A stretch of DNA of 64,000 nt from Vigna angularis (Eukaryota; Streptophyta; Magnoliopsida; Fabales; Fabaceae): NCBI RefSeq assembly GCF_016808095.1, contig NC_068974.1, positions 27,388,825 to 27,452,824 on the forward strand, given 5' to 3'. The position numbers were made by a program, and so were the translations under genes. Numbering within the stretch: the first letter of the stretch is position 1; each line of letters opens with the position of its first letter. The notes beneath the pieces are model-generated. The model made no database searches, was not told the DNA's origin, and saw nothing but the letters and a program-made list of their open reading frames with translations. Below are positions 34,193 to 46,534 of the stretch, piece by piece.

Positions 34193-36683
34193 TGTAACAT
34201 CCCCAAAATATATAGTATAGACTATATTAAAGAGAAACTACATGCATGATAAAGTAATACAGTTATCCATCTAGAGTATAAAGTGTTTCCTTTACAGTCA
34301 TCTAAAAACAACTATAAATTTAAACTTTATATAAATACAAACCAAAGGAAACTCAAAACTATACACAAGATCACTAATAACTAATCCAACTACTCAGCAA
34401 CATCACCTTCATCCAATGCTTGCTCCAGAGAGACCTCTTCTTCTGCTGCTCACATCCAAAGGATGGTCATTGCAGAAGAAGAACAACAGAACATACAAAA
34501 CACAAGCACACAACAGGGTAAGCTAGTTTAAACAAAGATTAATCATACGTCAATTCATTTAACTTCATACAAACATATTATTCATTCACATCACTTAAAC
34601 CCTTTACACATAACACCACACTGACTTTGATTGTCCAGACTTAGAATGATTGTCGAGCTATGGTGGGTCGTGCACTCGTGGTGGCTTCTACTGCTTTGCA
34701 AAGCCGTTGCCAATGGGTTTCACCCTACCACACTCACGAGGTTAGTCCGTTATCACTCACCTTGGGCCTCACTGGAAGCACCCAAAACTAGGACCTCCTG
34801 CTACTCCTCACGACATGGATCAATCCTCTCTACTTAAGAATAAAAGACCATTGGAGTTTCAGGATAACCTCCAAGACTAAGCTCCTGCATTCATTCTAAA
34901 CTTACTTGAATCTCAACTAGAGATTTCACTTTGAATCACAACATAGGGCACCACCATGTCTCCTCTCCTTGAGGATCATGGAATTACGTCCATTAACCAC
35001 ACTTGAACTTTACACTTTTAATTACAACATACATCAATCACCACGGATATTACATGATACAATTTCAACTTACTTCATACAACATTCAATTGTTCATTTA
35101 AAACAACTTAAGATCACAAGAGAACCGAACTAGAACTTAACCCCTCACATAGCGCACACTTTCGCACAACGAAGCCATAAGCTTCTCGCAAGCGACCTAA
35201 CTCGCCTTGCGAAATCCTTAGATAGAGACCAACTCCTCATAACCACTCGCATAACGACTAAACTCGTTATGCGAATAAACTGTGAAATGTAACAGACCCC
35301 AACCCCTCGCATAGCGTCCTAACTCGCTATGCGAGAACCTCAAACAGAGACTCAGACTTCTTAAACACTCGTAGAGCGAAACCCACTCGCTGTTCAAATA
35401 AAAAAAAAATAGTGGTTCCAGACCTCAACAAGTCGCATAGCGTTTTGATTCGCTATGCGGATTGACAAACCGAGAGCAACCCTCTCACTTTACTCGCACA
35501 GCGCACCCATCGCTATGCGAGTGTCTTGGCAAAGAGCACCTCACCAAGGTGACTTGCTGTGCGAATCCATTCGCACAGCGAGTTTGCATAATTTGTAGAA
35601 CGAAATTTTGCAGAATTATGCAACTCAACTCCTCTTTACCAATTCTACTCAACTTTGCCAACTTCTAACACTATACTTAATTAGACTTGACTAAATAATT
35701 CTAGACCTTACTATCCTCAATCTGAAGTGTTTATGCATCAAATCCTACTCTAAAACCTCAATTCATCAACTTCGAGACCCAAATCCTAATTGACCACTTT
35801 GAACCTGATTTTAACCATTTTGATGACTCAAACAAGTCACAAATGACCTGTCTAAACTACCCCAGCAGCCTCTAACAACACTTGACCTCTAATACTCAAA
35901 TTCACTACCTCACCTCCTCTAAAATACACTAAACACATTCAAATCACTTCATATTTACTTAATCATCACAATACCAGATTTCACATTTGAATATATATTC
36001 AATTACAGCAGCACACAACATCCAATTCAGTTCATAACCATCATTCTACAGTCTCCACAATTTAACATTTTAAGAACATACATTCATCAGCTAAATTTTT
36101 AACCAAACAGCACAATAACACGAAATTATCCCATACAACACAAACTGATAACTAAAACACAACCTAGCTTCCCTTACCTCAAAGATAAACAACCCCACTC
36201 ACAGAAACGCTCCAACCGTACCTTGCACTGCAAGAAAACTCAACAGAAACCTACAACTCACCAATTGGTGATAGAGAACAACACTTAGAACCTAAATTGA
36301 GCTAGCAAATGGAAGGAAGAACTGTTAACCACATGCAAAGCGGAAATAGTGCATGTTCACAGTCCACCGAAAACGTATAATAGTGGAAACCAGTTACCAG
36401 CTGAAGAACACGAAATTGATCGGTCCAAAACGAAGTCTTCAACGCCAGGATCGCCTAGGCACCTCCTGATCGTCGAACAGATAACTCAGCAGAGAGAGAT
36501 TGTAGAGAGAAGTCAGAGAACTCAAAGGAATTGAGTTCTAGAGAGATGAAATGTTCTTAGAATAATGAGAATTGTTTATAAAATTCTATTTATATTATAA
36601 GATTAGTTTAAATTAAAATAATCTGTCTCATTATTTTAACACACCTATCTGCTTTATAACACTCTATTTTTCAAGTCTTTACA
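34193..36683 (-). repeat. Gypsy 5' LTR (minus-strand copy)
   Basis: Starts TGTAACATCCCC and ends GTCTTTACA on the plus strand; closely matches 26995-29495. On the minus strand a TATA-like TATAAATAGAATTTTATAAA lies about 90 bases into the LTR. Confidence 0.92.
35143..35585. repeat. Hairpin array in LTR, copy 2
   Basis: Same array in the 5' LTR of the minus-strand gypsy. The perfect stem at 35306-35316 and 35325-35335 is conserved, while several neighbouring units carry C-to-T or G-to-A type changes in one arm (for example ATAACGA). Confidence 0.85.
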
Positions 36684-38120
36684 TAAATTGCATAAAGAAA
36701 AGAATATATATAGTTTATTATGTGAGAATAAAAGGATATATTATTCAGAATATTATGGTTCTATATAAACATACATTCAACACTATTTTTAAGTTAATAC
36801 TAATAGAATTTGTAATAAAGAACAAAACTATTAGCCAAAACTTGATCAACAATGTCATATTATACCAATAATCTAGCTCAATGAATAAAATAACAATAGT
36901 GAAACATATTTCTATAAGCATTATTACTAAATAAATGACAGAATAACCACACTACCCGTTGCAAAAATCAAGTATGGCATACCATATAATGAATAGTAAC
37001 ATAGATCTTGGATTACCTGTTGCTGATTTGATCCTAAATTAAGTCAAGATAATCACTATATTTTATAAACTCTACCTTTCCCTCAAATTAGTTAAAAAAG
37101 TGTGCAAAAGCCATCGCATAAAGTGCACCGAATTAAACATTGGATTATTGAAAATGATCAAATGATTAAACATATAATTAATGTTGTTATTATGTATGAC
37201 ACTCACTAACATGAGATTTGTGACATTAAATATAACATTCTTCAGTGGGGCTTACTCTTAACATTATCCACCATACAAATAGCATCTTAATTCATCAACA
37301 ACATAATAATTAATTCGTAACATATATGTTTAAACACATTTTTAGATTACAGCACAATTTATAAGTGTACTAAAGTTAATAATTTTTAACCACTATTTTC
37401 TTTATAAATTTAAAAATTAATTATGTTTTTAGTTCTTAATTTCAACGCAAAATTAAGTTTTTTTATTCAAAACATTAATATGTTATTATTTCTAAACTTT
37501 AAAAATAAATAAATATAGTTTTTTTAACTTAATTAATAATGAGGGCATCCAATATAACAACCAAATTATAATAAAAAAAGAAAAAGTAGTCTGTTGTTCA
37601 ACCACAAATAATGATGAAACAATAATCGAAAAATGAAGAAGTGGTTCAATATATTAAAGAACATCTTATAAGATTTAGCTGAGTTCCTAAACTCTTCAAT
37701 GATTAACTCAACAAATCCAAAAATAGCACAAAATAAAAAATATTCAAACCATATGCTTGTATGTAAGAATCAAAATACAAAACAAAAAACATGTATTCAA
37801 CATTTGAACCCTAAGCCACAAATAATGGACAAGCCATAATCGAAAATGGAGATAATGTAACATCCTAAAATTTTAACTCATAAGTGTATTAATCTCTAAA
37901 TATTTAAACTAATAATTGTATTTTTAATATCATCAAAGGATTTTATTTTACTTTTTTACCAATCTTATAACCATACAATGTAGAAATCCAAATATCCTCA
38001 ATATTAATACAAATATTTATAATAGATAAAAATAAAATAAAATATTTGCCTTCTTCCAAATCCTTTTTTCTTGCATCAATACATATATTAGTTTGTACAT
38101 ATATTAGTTTGTGTATATAG
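36684..38120. other. AT-rich spacer between the two gypsy copies
   Basis: No gene seen. A GTAACATCC segment at about 37857 resembles the gypsy LTR terminus and may be a scrap of another copy. Confidence 0.5.
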
Positions 38121-38208
38121 TGTAAGAACCTAGAAAATAGAGTAATAGAGTAGATAGGTGTATTAAAATAATGAGACGAGCATTTTTACTTTAAAAATAA
38201 TCTTATAA

Positions 38209-38217
38209 TATAAATAG
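38209..38217 (+). promoter_or_regulatory. LTR TATA box
   Basis: TATAAATAG, conserved at the matching place in the LTR at 34193-36683 and altered (TATTAATAG) in the LTR at 26995-29495. It marks a very short U3 (inference). Confidence 0.65.
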
Positions 38218-39244
38218 AACTTTCTAAAGCTCGGTTCATTATCTAAAACACTTCATCTCTCTAAGACACTATTCTCTACTCTTTCTCTGCCTTCTCTCTA
38301 AGATTTCTCTACCCTGAGTTGTATGATTGACGATCAAAAGGTGTCCAGACGTTCACGGCGTAGAGGACTACACAATTGACCGATCAATTTCTTGATTCTA
38401 GCTGGTAAGTTGTTTTTCCCCCTTTCTCCGCATGTTCTTGAGTCGAGATCATGCAAATTCTTTTGTTGCATGTGTCTTGTAGTTATCATCTTAAATTCCT
38501 AATTCAATTCAAGCTCTAAGAGTTGTTCTCTATCACCAATTGGTGAGTTGTAGGTTTCTTTTGGGTTTCCTTGCGGTACAAGGTATTGTTGGAGTGATTC
38601 TGTGAGCTGGGCAATTTATCTCTAAGGTAAGGGGAGCTAGGAAATTTCTTTAATTGTGTAATTTCTTGTGTATGTTTCTGGAAAAGATGATCCTTGAGTT
38701 CTTTGAACTAAAATGATGTTTTGTAGTATATGAACAATATGGGAAATGATGATTTTGAATGTAATTGCATGAATTGAGATTCTGGACTGTCTTGAATTAT
38801 GAATTGAACTGTTTTGGTGGTATAAAGGTTGGGAATCTATGAGAGAAAAGTTGTACTGAGGTTGATTGATTTTGAATGATAGTAGGATGTCTCTGTTAAA
38901 GTCATTATGAGGAAGTGGAGTAGTGAAAATGAGAATTTGATGTTAGAAGTTGTTTTGGTCTGTTGGGATAACTTTAGTAAGTTATATGTGATTTTTTTGA
39001 GTCATCAAAATGGTCAAAAACAGGTTCAAAGTGGTAGATTGGAATTTGGGTCCCTAAGTTGATGAATTTGATGTTTTAGAGTAGGAATTGGTTCATAAAC
39101 ACCTTAGATTAATGTTAGGAAGGTTTATAATCACTTAGTCAAGTCTAATTAGGTTTATAAAACAATCTAGAGGTGGTTGAAGTTGGGGAAAATAGTTAGA
39201 ATTGGTAATTGGTGGTTGAGTTGCATAATTCTGCAGAATTTCGT

Positions 39245-39695
39245 TCTGCAGATTATGCAGACTCGCTGTGCGAATGGATTCGCATAGCGAGTCACCCTGG
39301 CGAGATGCTCTCTGTCAGGGCATTCGCATAGCGAATGGGCACACTATGCAAATGGTTTGAGAGGGTTGCTCTTTATTTGATGATCCGCATGGCGAATCGG
39401 GGCGCTATGCGACTGGTTGGGGTTTGGAATTATTGCCAATTTTATTCGAATAGCGAATAGGTGCGCTTTGCGAGTGTGTAGGGAGTTTGAGCCACTGCCT
39501 GGGGCTCTCGCATAGCGATTTGGGGCGCTATGCGAGGGGTTTGGGTTTGATACAATTAGAAGTTTATTCGCATAGCGAGTTTAACTGCTGTGTGAATTGT
39601 TCTGAAGGGTGAGTCTATGTTTGACGATTTGCATAGCGAGTTGGGTCGCTGTGCGAGATACCTCTGGATTCGTTCTGCGAATGTATGCACTGTGC
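39245..39695. repeat. Hairpin array in LTR, copy 3
   Basis: Same TCGCATAGCGA-type array, reverse orientation relative to the other two. A perfect 11 bp stem lies at 39507-39517 and 39526-39536, again with an 8-base loop. Spacer sequences differ clearly from the minus-strand copies, but the paired arms are retained in several units. Confidence 0.85.
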
Positions 39696-40666
39696 GAATG
39701 GTCCAGGTTTAGTTCACTCTTTTCTTTTAGTTCTAAGTTGTTTTAAATGAATATTTGAGTGCACTATGAAGTAGGTTTAAGTTGTCTTACAATACATCAT
39801 TAATTGTTGTTATGAGTTATGTTCCAAAGTGAAAGTTGGTGATTTCAAAGTATGCGAATTCAAAGTATGGTTGATGGACGTAATTCCATGAATCTCACGG
39901 AGAGGTTACATGGTGGTGCCCTATGTTGTGATCCAAAGTGAACTCTCTTGTTGAGATTCAAGTATGTTTAGAATGAATGCAGGAGCTTAGTCTTGGGGGT
40001 TATCCTGAAACTCCAATGGTCTTTCATTCTCAAGTAGAGAGGATTGTTCCATGTCGTGAGGAGTAGCAGAAGGTCTTAGTCTTAGGGGTTTCCAGTATGC
40101 TCCAAGGCGTGTTACAGACTAACCTCGTGAGTGTGGTAGGGTGAAACCCATTGGCAATGGCTTTGCAAAGCAGTAGAAGCCACCACGAGTGCACGACCCG
40201 CCACAACTAGACAATCATTCTAAGTCCGGACAGTCAAAGTCAGTGTGGTGTCATGTATGAAGAGTTTATGTGATGTGAATGAATATGTATGAATGTATGA
40301 AACTTAGTAAATGAATATATGATTAATCTTTGTTTAAACTAGCTTACCCTGTTGTGTGCTTGTGTTTTGTATGTATTGGTGTTCTTTCTTCTGCAATGAT
40401 CATCCTATGGGTGTGAGCAGAGGGAGATGAGGTATCCCTGGAGCAGGCTTTGGATGGAGGTGATGCTGCGGAGTAATTAGTTTAGTTGAAACTTATAGAT
40501 AGTTTTGAGTATCTTAATGTACATATATAAAGTTTTAAATTTATAGTTGTTTTTGGATAACTGTAAAGAGAATACTTTATATTCTAGATGGATAATTGTT
40601 CTACCTTATCATGTATGTGATGACTCTCTTCTATAGTTTATTTTATATTTTGGGATGTTACATTAA

Positions 40667-40678
40667 TGGTATCAGAGC
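40667..40678 (+). other. Primer binding site, initiator Met tRNA
   Basis: TGGTATCAGAGC four bases after the 5' LTR end. Confidence 0.92.
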
Positions 40679-40809
40679 AGTTCTTTCCTTAAAAATTCTG
40701 TAGGTTGTGAGTGTACCTTGCTTGTGCTTGTGTACTATTAGTCATGTTTAGTGGTTATCCTTGTCTCTTTGAGTTGGAGTGATGGCTTTTCTCTCTGTGT
40801 AAGCAGAAG

Positions 40810-41932
40810 ATGACACTTAGGCCTCCTCCTTCCCCACCCACTAATCTTGATGCACCAGAGATGATGAGGATGATGGAATCTGTGATTAATGCAATGCAAC
40901 AACAGAATACTGCTTTAGTTCAACAAAATTTTGTGGCAATGCAGCAATTGGAGACTGCCCGGGTATCCGCTGAGGCCTCTCATAGGCAGTATTTGGATTT
41001 GTTGAATAGTGGTAGGGTTGTAGCTGGACCACCATCTTCTACTTTCACTCAACCTCAAGAACGGTGCCTTGAAAGTTTCTTGCAGCATCGTCCAGCCAAA
41101 TTTAACGGCCAGGTTAGCCCAGATGAGGCAGATAGGTGGTTCAGAGATATGGAGCGTATCTTTAATGCCAAGAGATGTTCGGACGAAAACAGATTGGCTT
41201 TCACGAAGTACTTACTATTCGGGGAAGCTAGTCATTGGTGGAGTAGCATAAGGACGCTACTGGAGGCCAGTGGAACTCCTATCACTTGGGAGTTGTTTAA
41301 GAGGAAGTTTTACGCTGAATATTTTCCTGACAGTGTCAGATTTGCCAAGAAAATTGAGTTCCTTCAATTGGTTCAGGGGATATATGTCAGTTTCTGAATA
41401 TGCTGACCAATTCAAGCATCTGATTAGGTTCCATACAATATCCATGAGTGAAGAATGACAGTGTCGGAAATTTGAGAATGGTTTGAAAAGTGAAATCAAG
41501 TTATTGGTTAGAGGTCTTTCTATTGAGTAATTCCCTACTTTGGTGGAAATGGCAAGAGTGTTAGAGAAGACAAAGATAGAAGTGGAGAGTCAGAAGAGTC
41601 AGCCGCTGAGAGTGGGAGGACCATCTACGTTCAGAGGTAGTTTCAGTTCTAGGAGAACTCCTTACTCTAGGCCTCCTTCTTATGGGTCTAGGAGTTCCTC
41701 CTCTCAGACTTCAATGTCGTCTGGGCATTCCAGCTTTTCTGGGAATGTGAGGTGTTACTCTTGTGGAGGGCCTCATCTTCAGTTTGTTTGTCCTCAAATG
41801 GTCGGTTACAGGAGGTGTAACATTTGCAGAGGTAAGGGACATTATGCCAGGGATTGTTCTACTGTCAAGAGGGCAGGTCAACAGAATCATCAGGCGGGGA
41901 GAGCTCATCCGAGGGGCGGTGTCAGACCGTAG
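40810..41932 (+). pseudogene. Gypsy copy 2 gag
   Basis: Starts MTLRPPPSPPTNLDAPEMMR. The frame runs through RWFRDMERIFNAKRCSDEN and GEASHWWSS, where the minus-strand copy has stops. A base loss near 41385 breaks it after LQLVQG. The correct frame resumes and passes further stops near 41457 and 41528. 41540-41932 holds the nucleocapsid with CYSCGGPHLQFVC and the CCHC knuckle CNICRGKGHYARDC. The gag part ends at an amber codon (41930-41932) in frame with the protease. Confidence 0.87.
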
Positions 41933-44900
41933 GCTTTAGGTAGAGTGTACACATTATTTGGGTCAGAGGCAACCAACTCAGGTACTCTTATTGTTGGAAG
42001 TTGTTTGTTGCATGGTAAAGAATGTTGCGTGTTGTTTGATTCTGGAGCGACACACTCTTTTGTGTCTGAAACTTGTGTTAAGGATTTGGGATTGGTTGTG
42101 AGAGAGTTACAGTATGATTTGACTGTATCTACTCCTACTTCGGGGTTGGTCAAGACATCTACATTGTGTGCTAGATGTTCAATGGTGGTTGAAGAGCGTT
42201 AGTTCAAGGTAAACGTCATCTGTTTACCTTTGCAAGGATTAGATGTGATCTTGGGAATGGATTGGCTGTCTGCCAATCGTATTCTCATAGACTATGGTGA
42301 GAAGAAGTTAGTGTTTCCTAAGGAAAAAGAGGCAATGTTGTTGTCTTCTGGGCAATTGAAGGAGTTGAGTGAAGGAGTTTGCTGTTTTCTGGTGTTGTTT
42401 CATTTGGCGGTTGAACATAGTGGGCGGAGTCTAGATCACTCAGTTGTGAGTGGTTTCTTGGATGTGTTTCCTGAGGAAGTTTCGGGGTTGACTCCTCAAA
42501 GGGAAGTTGAGTTCTCTATTGATCTGGTGCCTAGTGCAAGACCAGTATCAAAATTGCCTTATCGAATGGCTCTAGCTGAGTTAGCTGAGCTGAAGAAGCA
42601 AATTGAAGATTTGCTTAAGAAACAGTTTATAAGACATAGTGTCTCGCCGTGGGGTGCGCCTGTGTTGCTTGTGAAGAAGAAGGATGGTAGCTCCAGGTTG
42701 TGTATATATTACAGGCAGTTGAACAAGTTAACAATCAAGAACAAGTACTCGTTGCCTAGGATTGATGACTTGATGGATCAGCTGCATGGAGCTACTGTTT
42801 TCTCCAAGATAGACCTGAGGTCAGGTTATCATCAGATTCTGGTCAAGGCAGGTGATGTGCATAAGACTGCCTTTAGATCCAGATATGGTCACTATGAGTA
42901 TGTATTTATGTCTTTTGGTGTGACTAATGCTCCAGCCATATTCATGGACTACATGAACAGAATCTTTAGACCATTCTTAGATAAGTTCGTTGTTGTCTTT
43001 ATAGAGGACATACTTATTTATTTTAAGACTCGGGATGAACATTAAACTCACCTTAGAACAGTGCTTGAGGTGTTAAGAGAAAAGAAGTTGTATGCCAAGC
43101 TATCTAAAAGTGAGTTCTGGTTGGAAGAGGTGCAGTTTCTGGGGCATGTGATCTCAGCTGATGGCATCTCTATAGATCCAACAAAGGTTCAAGCGGTGCT
43201 TCAATGGAGGAGACCTAAGTCTGCCACTGAGATAAGAAGCTTTGTTGGTTTGGTGGGCTACTATCGTCGCTTTATAGAGGGATTTTCTAAGATAGTGGCG
43301 CCATTAACTCAGTTGACGAGGAAAGACCAACTGTTTGCTTGGACGGACCGGTGTGAGTCTATCTTTAATGAGCTAAAGCAGAGGTTGACTAGTGCTCCTA
43401 TGTTGGTGATCCCTAACACAGGTAAACCTTTTGAGGTTTTATGTGATGCTTCCTATTAGGGACTGGGTTGTGTGTTGGTGCAAGAGAGAAAGGTGGTCGC
43501 CTATGCTTCAAGGCAACTCAAGGTTCATGAGAAGAATTATCCCACTCATGACTTGGAGTTGGCGGTAGTTGTGTTTTTCTTGAAGATTTGGAGACACTAT
43601 CTGTATGGTGCACAATTCCATGTGTTCAGTGATCATAAGAGTTTGAAATATCTCTTTGATTAGAAGGAGCTGAATATGAGGCAGAGGAGGTGGAGGGAAT
43701 TTCTGAAAGACTATGAGTTTGATCTCCTCTACCATCGTGGGAAGGCGAATGTTGTTGCAGATGCTTTGAGCAGAAAGACAGTGCATGTGTCTGCATTAAT
43801 GGTTAGGGAGTTGGAGTTGGTTGAGAGTTTCAGAGACTTGAGACTGCAGGTGGAATTAGAATCTGGTGGTATCAGATGCAGCAGTCTTGTGGTGTCTAGT
43901 GGATTGTTGGACCGTATCAGAGAGAAGCAATTATCAGATGTCGAACTATAGAGGTTAGTGGGATTGATTGGTACAGATCAGGGCAAAGATTTTGCTTCGG
44001 GGGATGATGGCATTCTGCGATTCAAAGGCAGAGTTTGTGTTCCTAGTGATTTGGAGCTGAGGAGATTGATCCTTGAGGAAGGGCATCAAAGTCGTTTTAG
44101 CATGCATCCTGGCATGACTAAAATGTATCAGGATCTCAAGGAATCTTTCTGGTGGTCTGGGATGAAGAGAGATGTAGCACGATTTGTCTCTTCTTGTTTA
44201 ACCTATCAGAAAACTAAGGTGGAGCATCAGAGACCCGGTGGCTTGTTGCAGTAGTTGGACTGAGTGGAAATGTGATAGCATAGCTATGAATTTTGTTACC
44301 CATTTGTCATGCACGGTCAGAGGTCATGATGATATCTGGTTAATTGTGTATAGGTTGACCAAGAGTGCTCATTTCTTGGCAATAAATTTGAGGATGTCGA
44401 TGGCGAAGCTTGCACAATTGTATATAAGAGAGGTAGTGAGACTACATGGGGTGCCTTCTAGTGTCGTATCAGATAGAGATTCGCGTTTTACTTCTAGATT
44501 CTGGCAGATGCTTTAGAGTGAGATGGGCAGTAGGCTTCAGATGAGTTCAGCTTATCATCCCCAAACTGATGGTCAGTCAGAGAGGACGATCCAGTCACTT
44601 GAGGATTTGTTGAGGACGTGTGACTTGGATCACTTGGGAGTCTGGGATGAGGTGTTGTCGCTAGTGGAGTTCACATACAACAATACTTATCAGGCCAGCA
44701 TTGGTATGGCACCGTTTGAAGCACTGTATGGGAAAAGATGTAGAACGCCTCTTTGCTGGTTTCAGGATGGAGAATCTGTGTTGACTGGGCCAGAGTTAAT
44801 TCAGCAAACTACAGAGAAGGTAAAGCTCATACAAGAAAGGATGCAGGCATCCCAGAGTAGACAGAAGTCCTATGTTGATCAGAGGCGAAGATCATTGGAG

Positions 44901-45284
44901 TTTGCAATTGGGGATCATGTATTCCTCAGAGTGACTCTTACTACTGGTATAGGAAGAGCCATTCGTGTTAGGAAGCTATCTCCTAGGTTCATTGGTCCTT
45001 ACCAGATCTTGAGGCGAGTAGGGCCAGTGGCGTATGAGATAGTCATGCCACCCCAACTAGCGAATCTTCACTCAGTTTTCCATATCTCACAGCTTAGGAA
45101 GTATGTGCCTGATCCTTCTCACGTGTTAGAAGTCGAAGAAGTGCAAGTTAGGGATGATTTGTTTGTTGAGGTGCAGCCTGTCAGGATTGTGGAGAGCCAA
45201 ACCAAGCAACTTAGAGGCAAAACCATCAATCTAGTCAAAGTTGTCTGGGATAGTAGTATAGGTGATTCCACTTGGGAGTTATGA
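41933..45284 (+). pseudogene. Gypsy copy 2 protease, RT, RNase H and integrase
   Basis: Protease at 41945-42200 keeps LFDSGATHSFVSE. RT at 42230-43045 has [13 protein letters not shown] but the catalytic block reads [17 protein letters not shown] is changed to FIED. Stops follow at about 43044, 43459 and 43663. RNase H and the connection continue to 43951. Integrase at 43958-45284 has the zinc region (HQSRFSMHPGMTKMYQ), a core in which the first Asp is Tyr ([12 protein letters not shown]), [14 protein letters not shown], and YHPQTDGQSERT with its Glu. Stops interrupt near 44252 and 44516, and the tail ends early at STWEL. It is clearly non-functional. Confidence 0.88.
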
Positions 45285-46046
45285 GAGAGTCATATCCTCA
45301 CCTGTTCTCTGGTAAATCTAATTTTTGAGGGCGAAAATTTTTGTTGTTGGGGAGAATGTAAGAACCTAGAAAATAGAGTAATAGAGTAGATAGGTGTATT
45401 AAAATAATGAGACGAGCATTTTTACTTTAAAAGTAATCTTATAATATAAATATAATTTTCTAAAGCTCAGTTCATTATCTAAATTCCTTCATCTCTCTAA
45501 GACACTATTCTCTACTCTTTCTATGCCTTCTCTGTAGGATTTCTCTCAACTGAGTTGTCTGATTGACGATCAGGAAGTGCCCAGACGTTCACGGCGTAGA
45601 TGGCTACACAACTGACCGATCAATTTCTTGATTCTAGCTGGTAAGATGTTTTTACCCCTTTCTCTGCATGTTCTTGAGTCGGGATCATGCAAATTCTTCT
45701 GTTGCATGTGTCTTGTAGTTATCATCTTAAATTCCTAATTCAATTCAAGCTCTAAGAGTTGTTCTCTATCACCAATTGGTGAGTTGTAGGTTTCTTTTGG
45801 GTTTCCTTGCGGTACAAGGTATTGTTGGAGTGATTCTGTGAGCTGGGCAATTTATCTCTAAGGTAAGGGGAGCTAGGAAATTTCTTTAATTGTGTAATTT
45901 CTTGTGTATGATTCTGGAAAAGATGATCCTTGAGTTATTTGAACTGAAATGATGTTTTGTAGTATATGAATAATATGGAAAATGATGATTTTGAATGTAA
46001 TTGCATGAATTGAGATTCTGGACTGTCTTGAATTATGAATTGAACT

Positions 46047-46534
46047 TACAATTTTAATATTATTAAAATTAATAGAAAAATATTTTATAATATTTTTATG
46101 TGAATAATTTTTATAACTATAAATTTTAGTAATATTTTTTAATTCATTTTATAATAATGATTATTATTTTTTAAAATTATTATCATAAAAGAGTAAAATA
46201 GGCATTATGTTCTCACTATTAATAATAAAAAATAATTGAATGCCTCGAAGATGATTAAAAGTATACTTCAATAAAAGAAATCAATTATGCAATCTCTCCC
46301 AACTGGTGTTATAATAGTGTATTTTCAAGTGATTAAAATTTATAATAATATACACATTGATATGTGTATGGCTAATTAAGTAATTTTTCATTTGGTCTTT
46401 ATTTGGGATGGTTGTTTCCAATTATTACTATAGACAAAAGTGTCCCTTTCTTTGCTTGCTGACAATATTTTAAGAAAACTTTTCAATGTTGTATTGATGA
46501 ATAGGTGATCGACATGTTGGCTCAGCGTCTTTAA
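46047..46534. other. AT-rich spacer between gypsy copy 2 and the MULE
   Basis: No gene seen. The sharp change at 46046 marks where the 3' LTR was lost or overwritten. Confidence 0.6.

Larger units (their letters stand above)
26995..36683 (-). mobile_element. Ty3/gypsy (Tekay-like chromovirus) element, full-length, decayed
   Basis: Two LTRs of about 2.5 kb (26995-29495 and 34193-36683) enclose one gag-pol region on the minus strand in gypsy order: gag, protease, RT, RNase H, integrase. The primer site TGGTATCAGAGC (complement of initiator Met tRNA) lies at 34188-34177, three bases inside the 5' LTR. The polypurine tract TTGGGGAGAA abuts the 3' LTR at about 29496-29505. The RT/INT sequence style and the VKVVWDS...STWELEG tail resemble the chromodomain-II end of Tekay/Del chromoviruses. 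The outer 5-mers (GCAGA left, TAAAT right) do not match, so no target duplication is visible; the ends may have been altered or recombined. Confidence 0.92.
38121..40662 (+). repeat. Gypsy copy 2, 5' LTR
   Basis: A 2542 bp repeat starting TGTAAGAACCTAG and ending GGGATGTTACA. A TATA box TATAAATAG lies at 38209-38217, only about 90 bases from the start, so most of the LTR would be transcribed leader. Its first 700 bases match 45357-46046. Confidence 0.92.
38121..46046 (+). mobile_element. Ty3/gypsy copy 2 (plus strand), 3' LTR truncated
   Basis: Same family as the minus-strand element at 26995-36683 but in the opposite orientation. Full 5' LTR 38121-40662, primer site TGGTATCAGAGC at 40667-40678, gag-pol from 40810, polypurine tract TTGGGGAGAA at about 45347-45356, then only the first 690 bases of the 3' LTR (45357-46046) before unrelated AT-rich sequence. 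Stops are frequent and two catalytic motifs are changed. The missing LTR end means no target duplication can be read. Confidence 0.92.

Noticed and set aside
37856..38120. GTAACATCC segment as the end of a third gypsy LTR
   Set aside because: Only about ten bases match convincingly; not enough to call an element.
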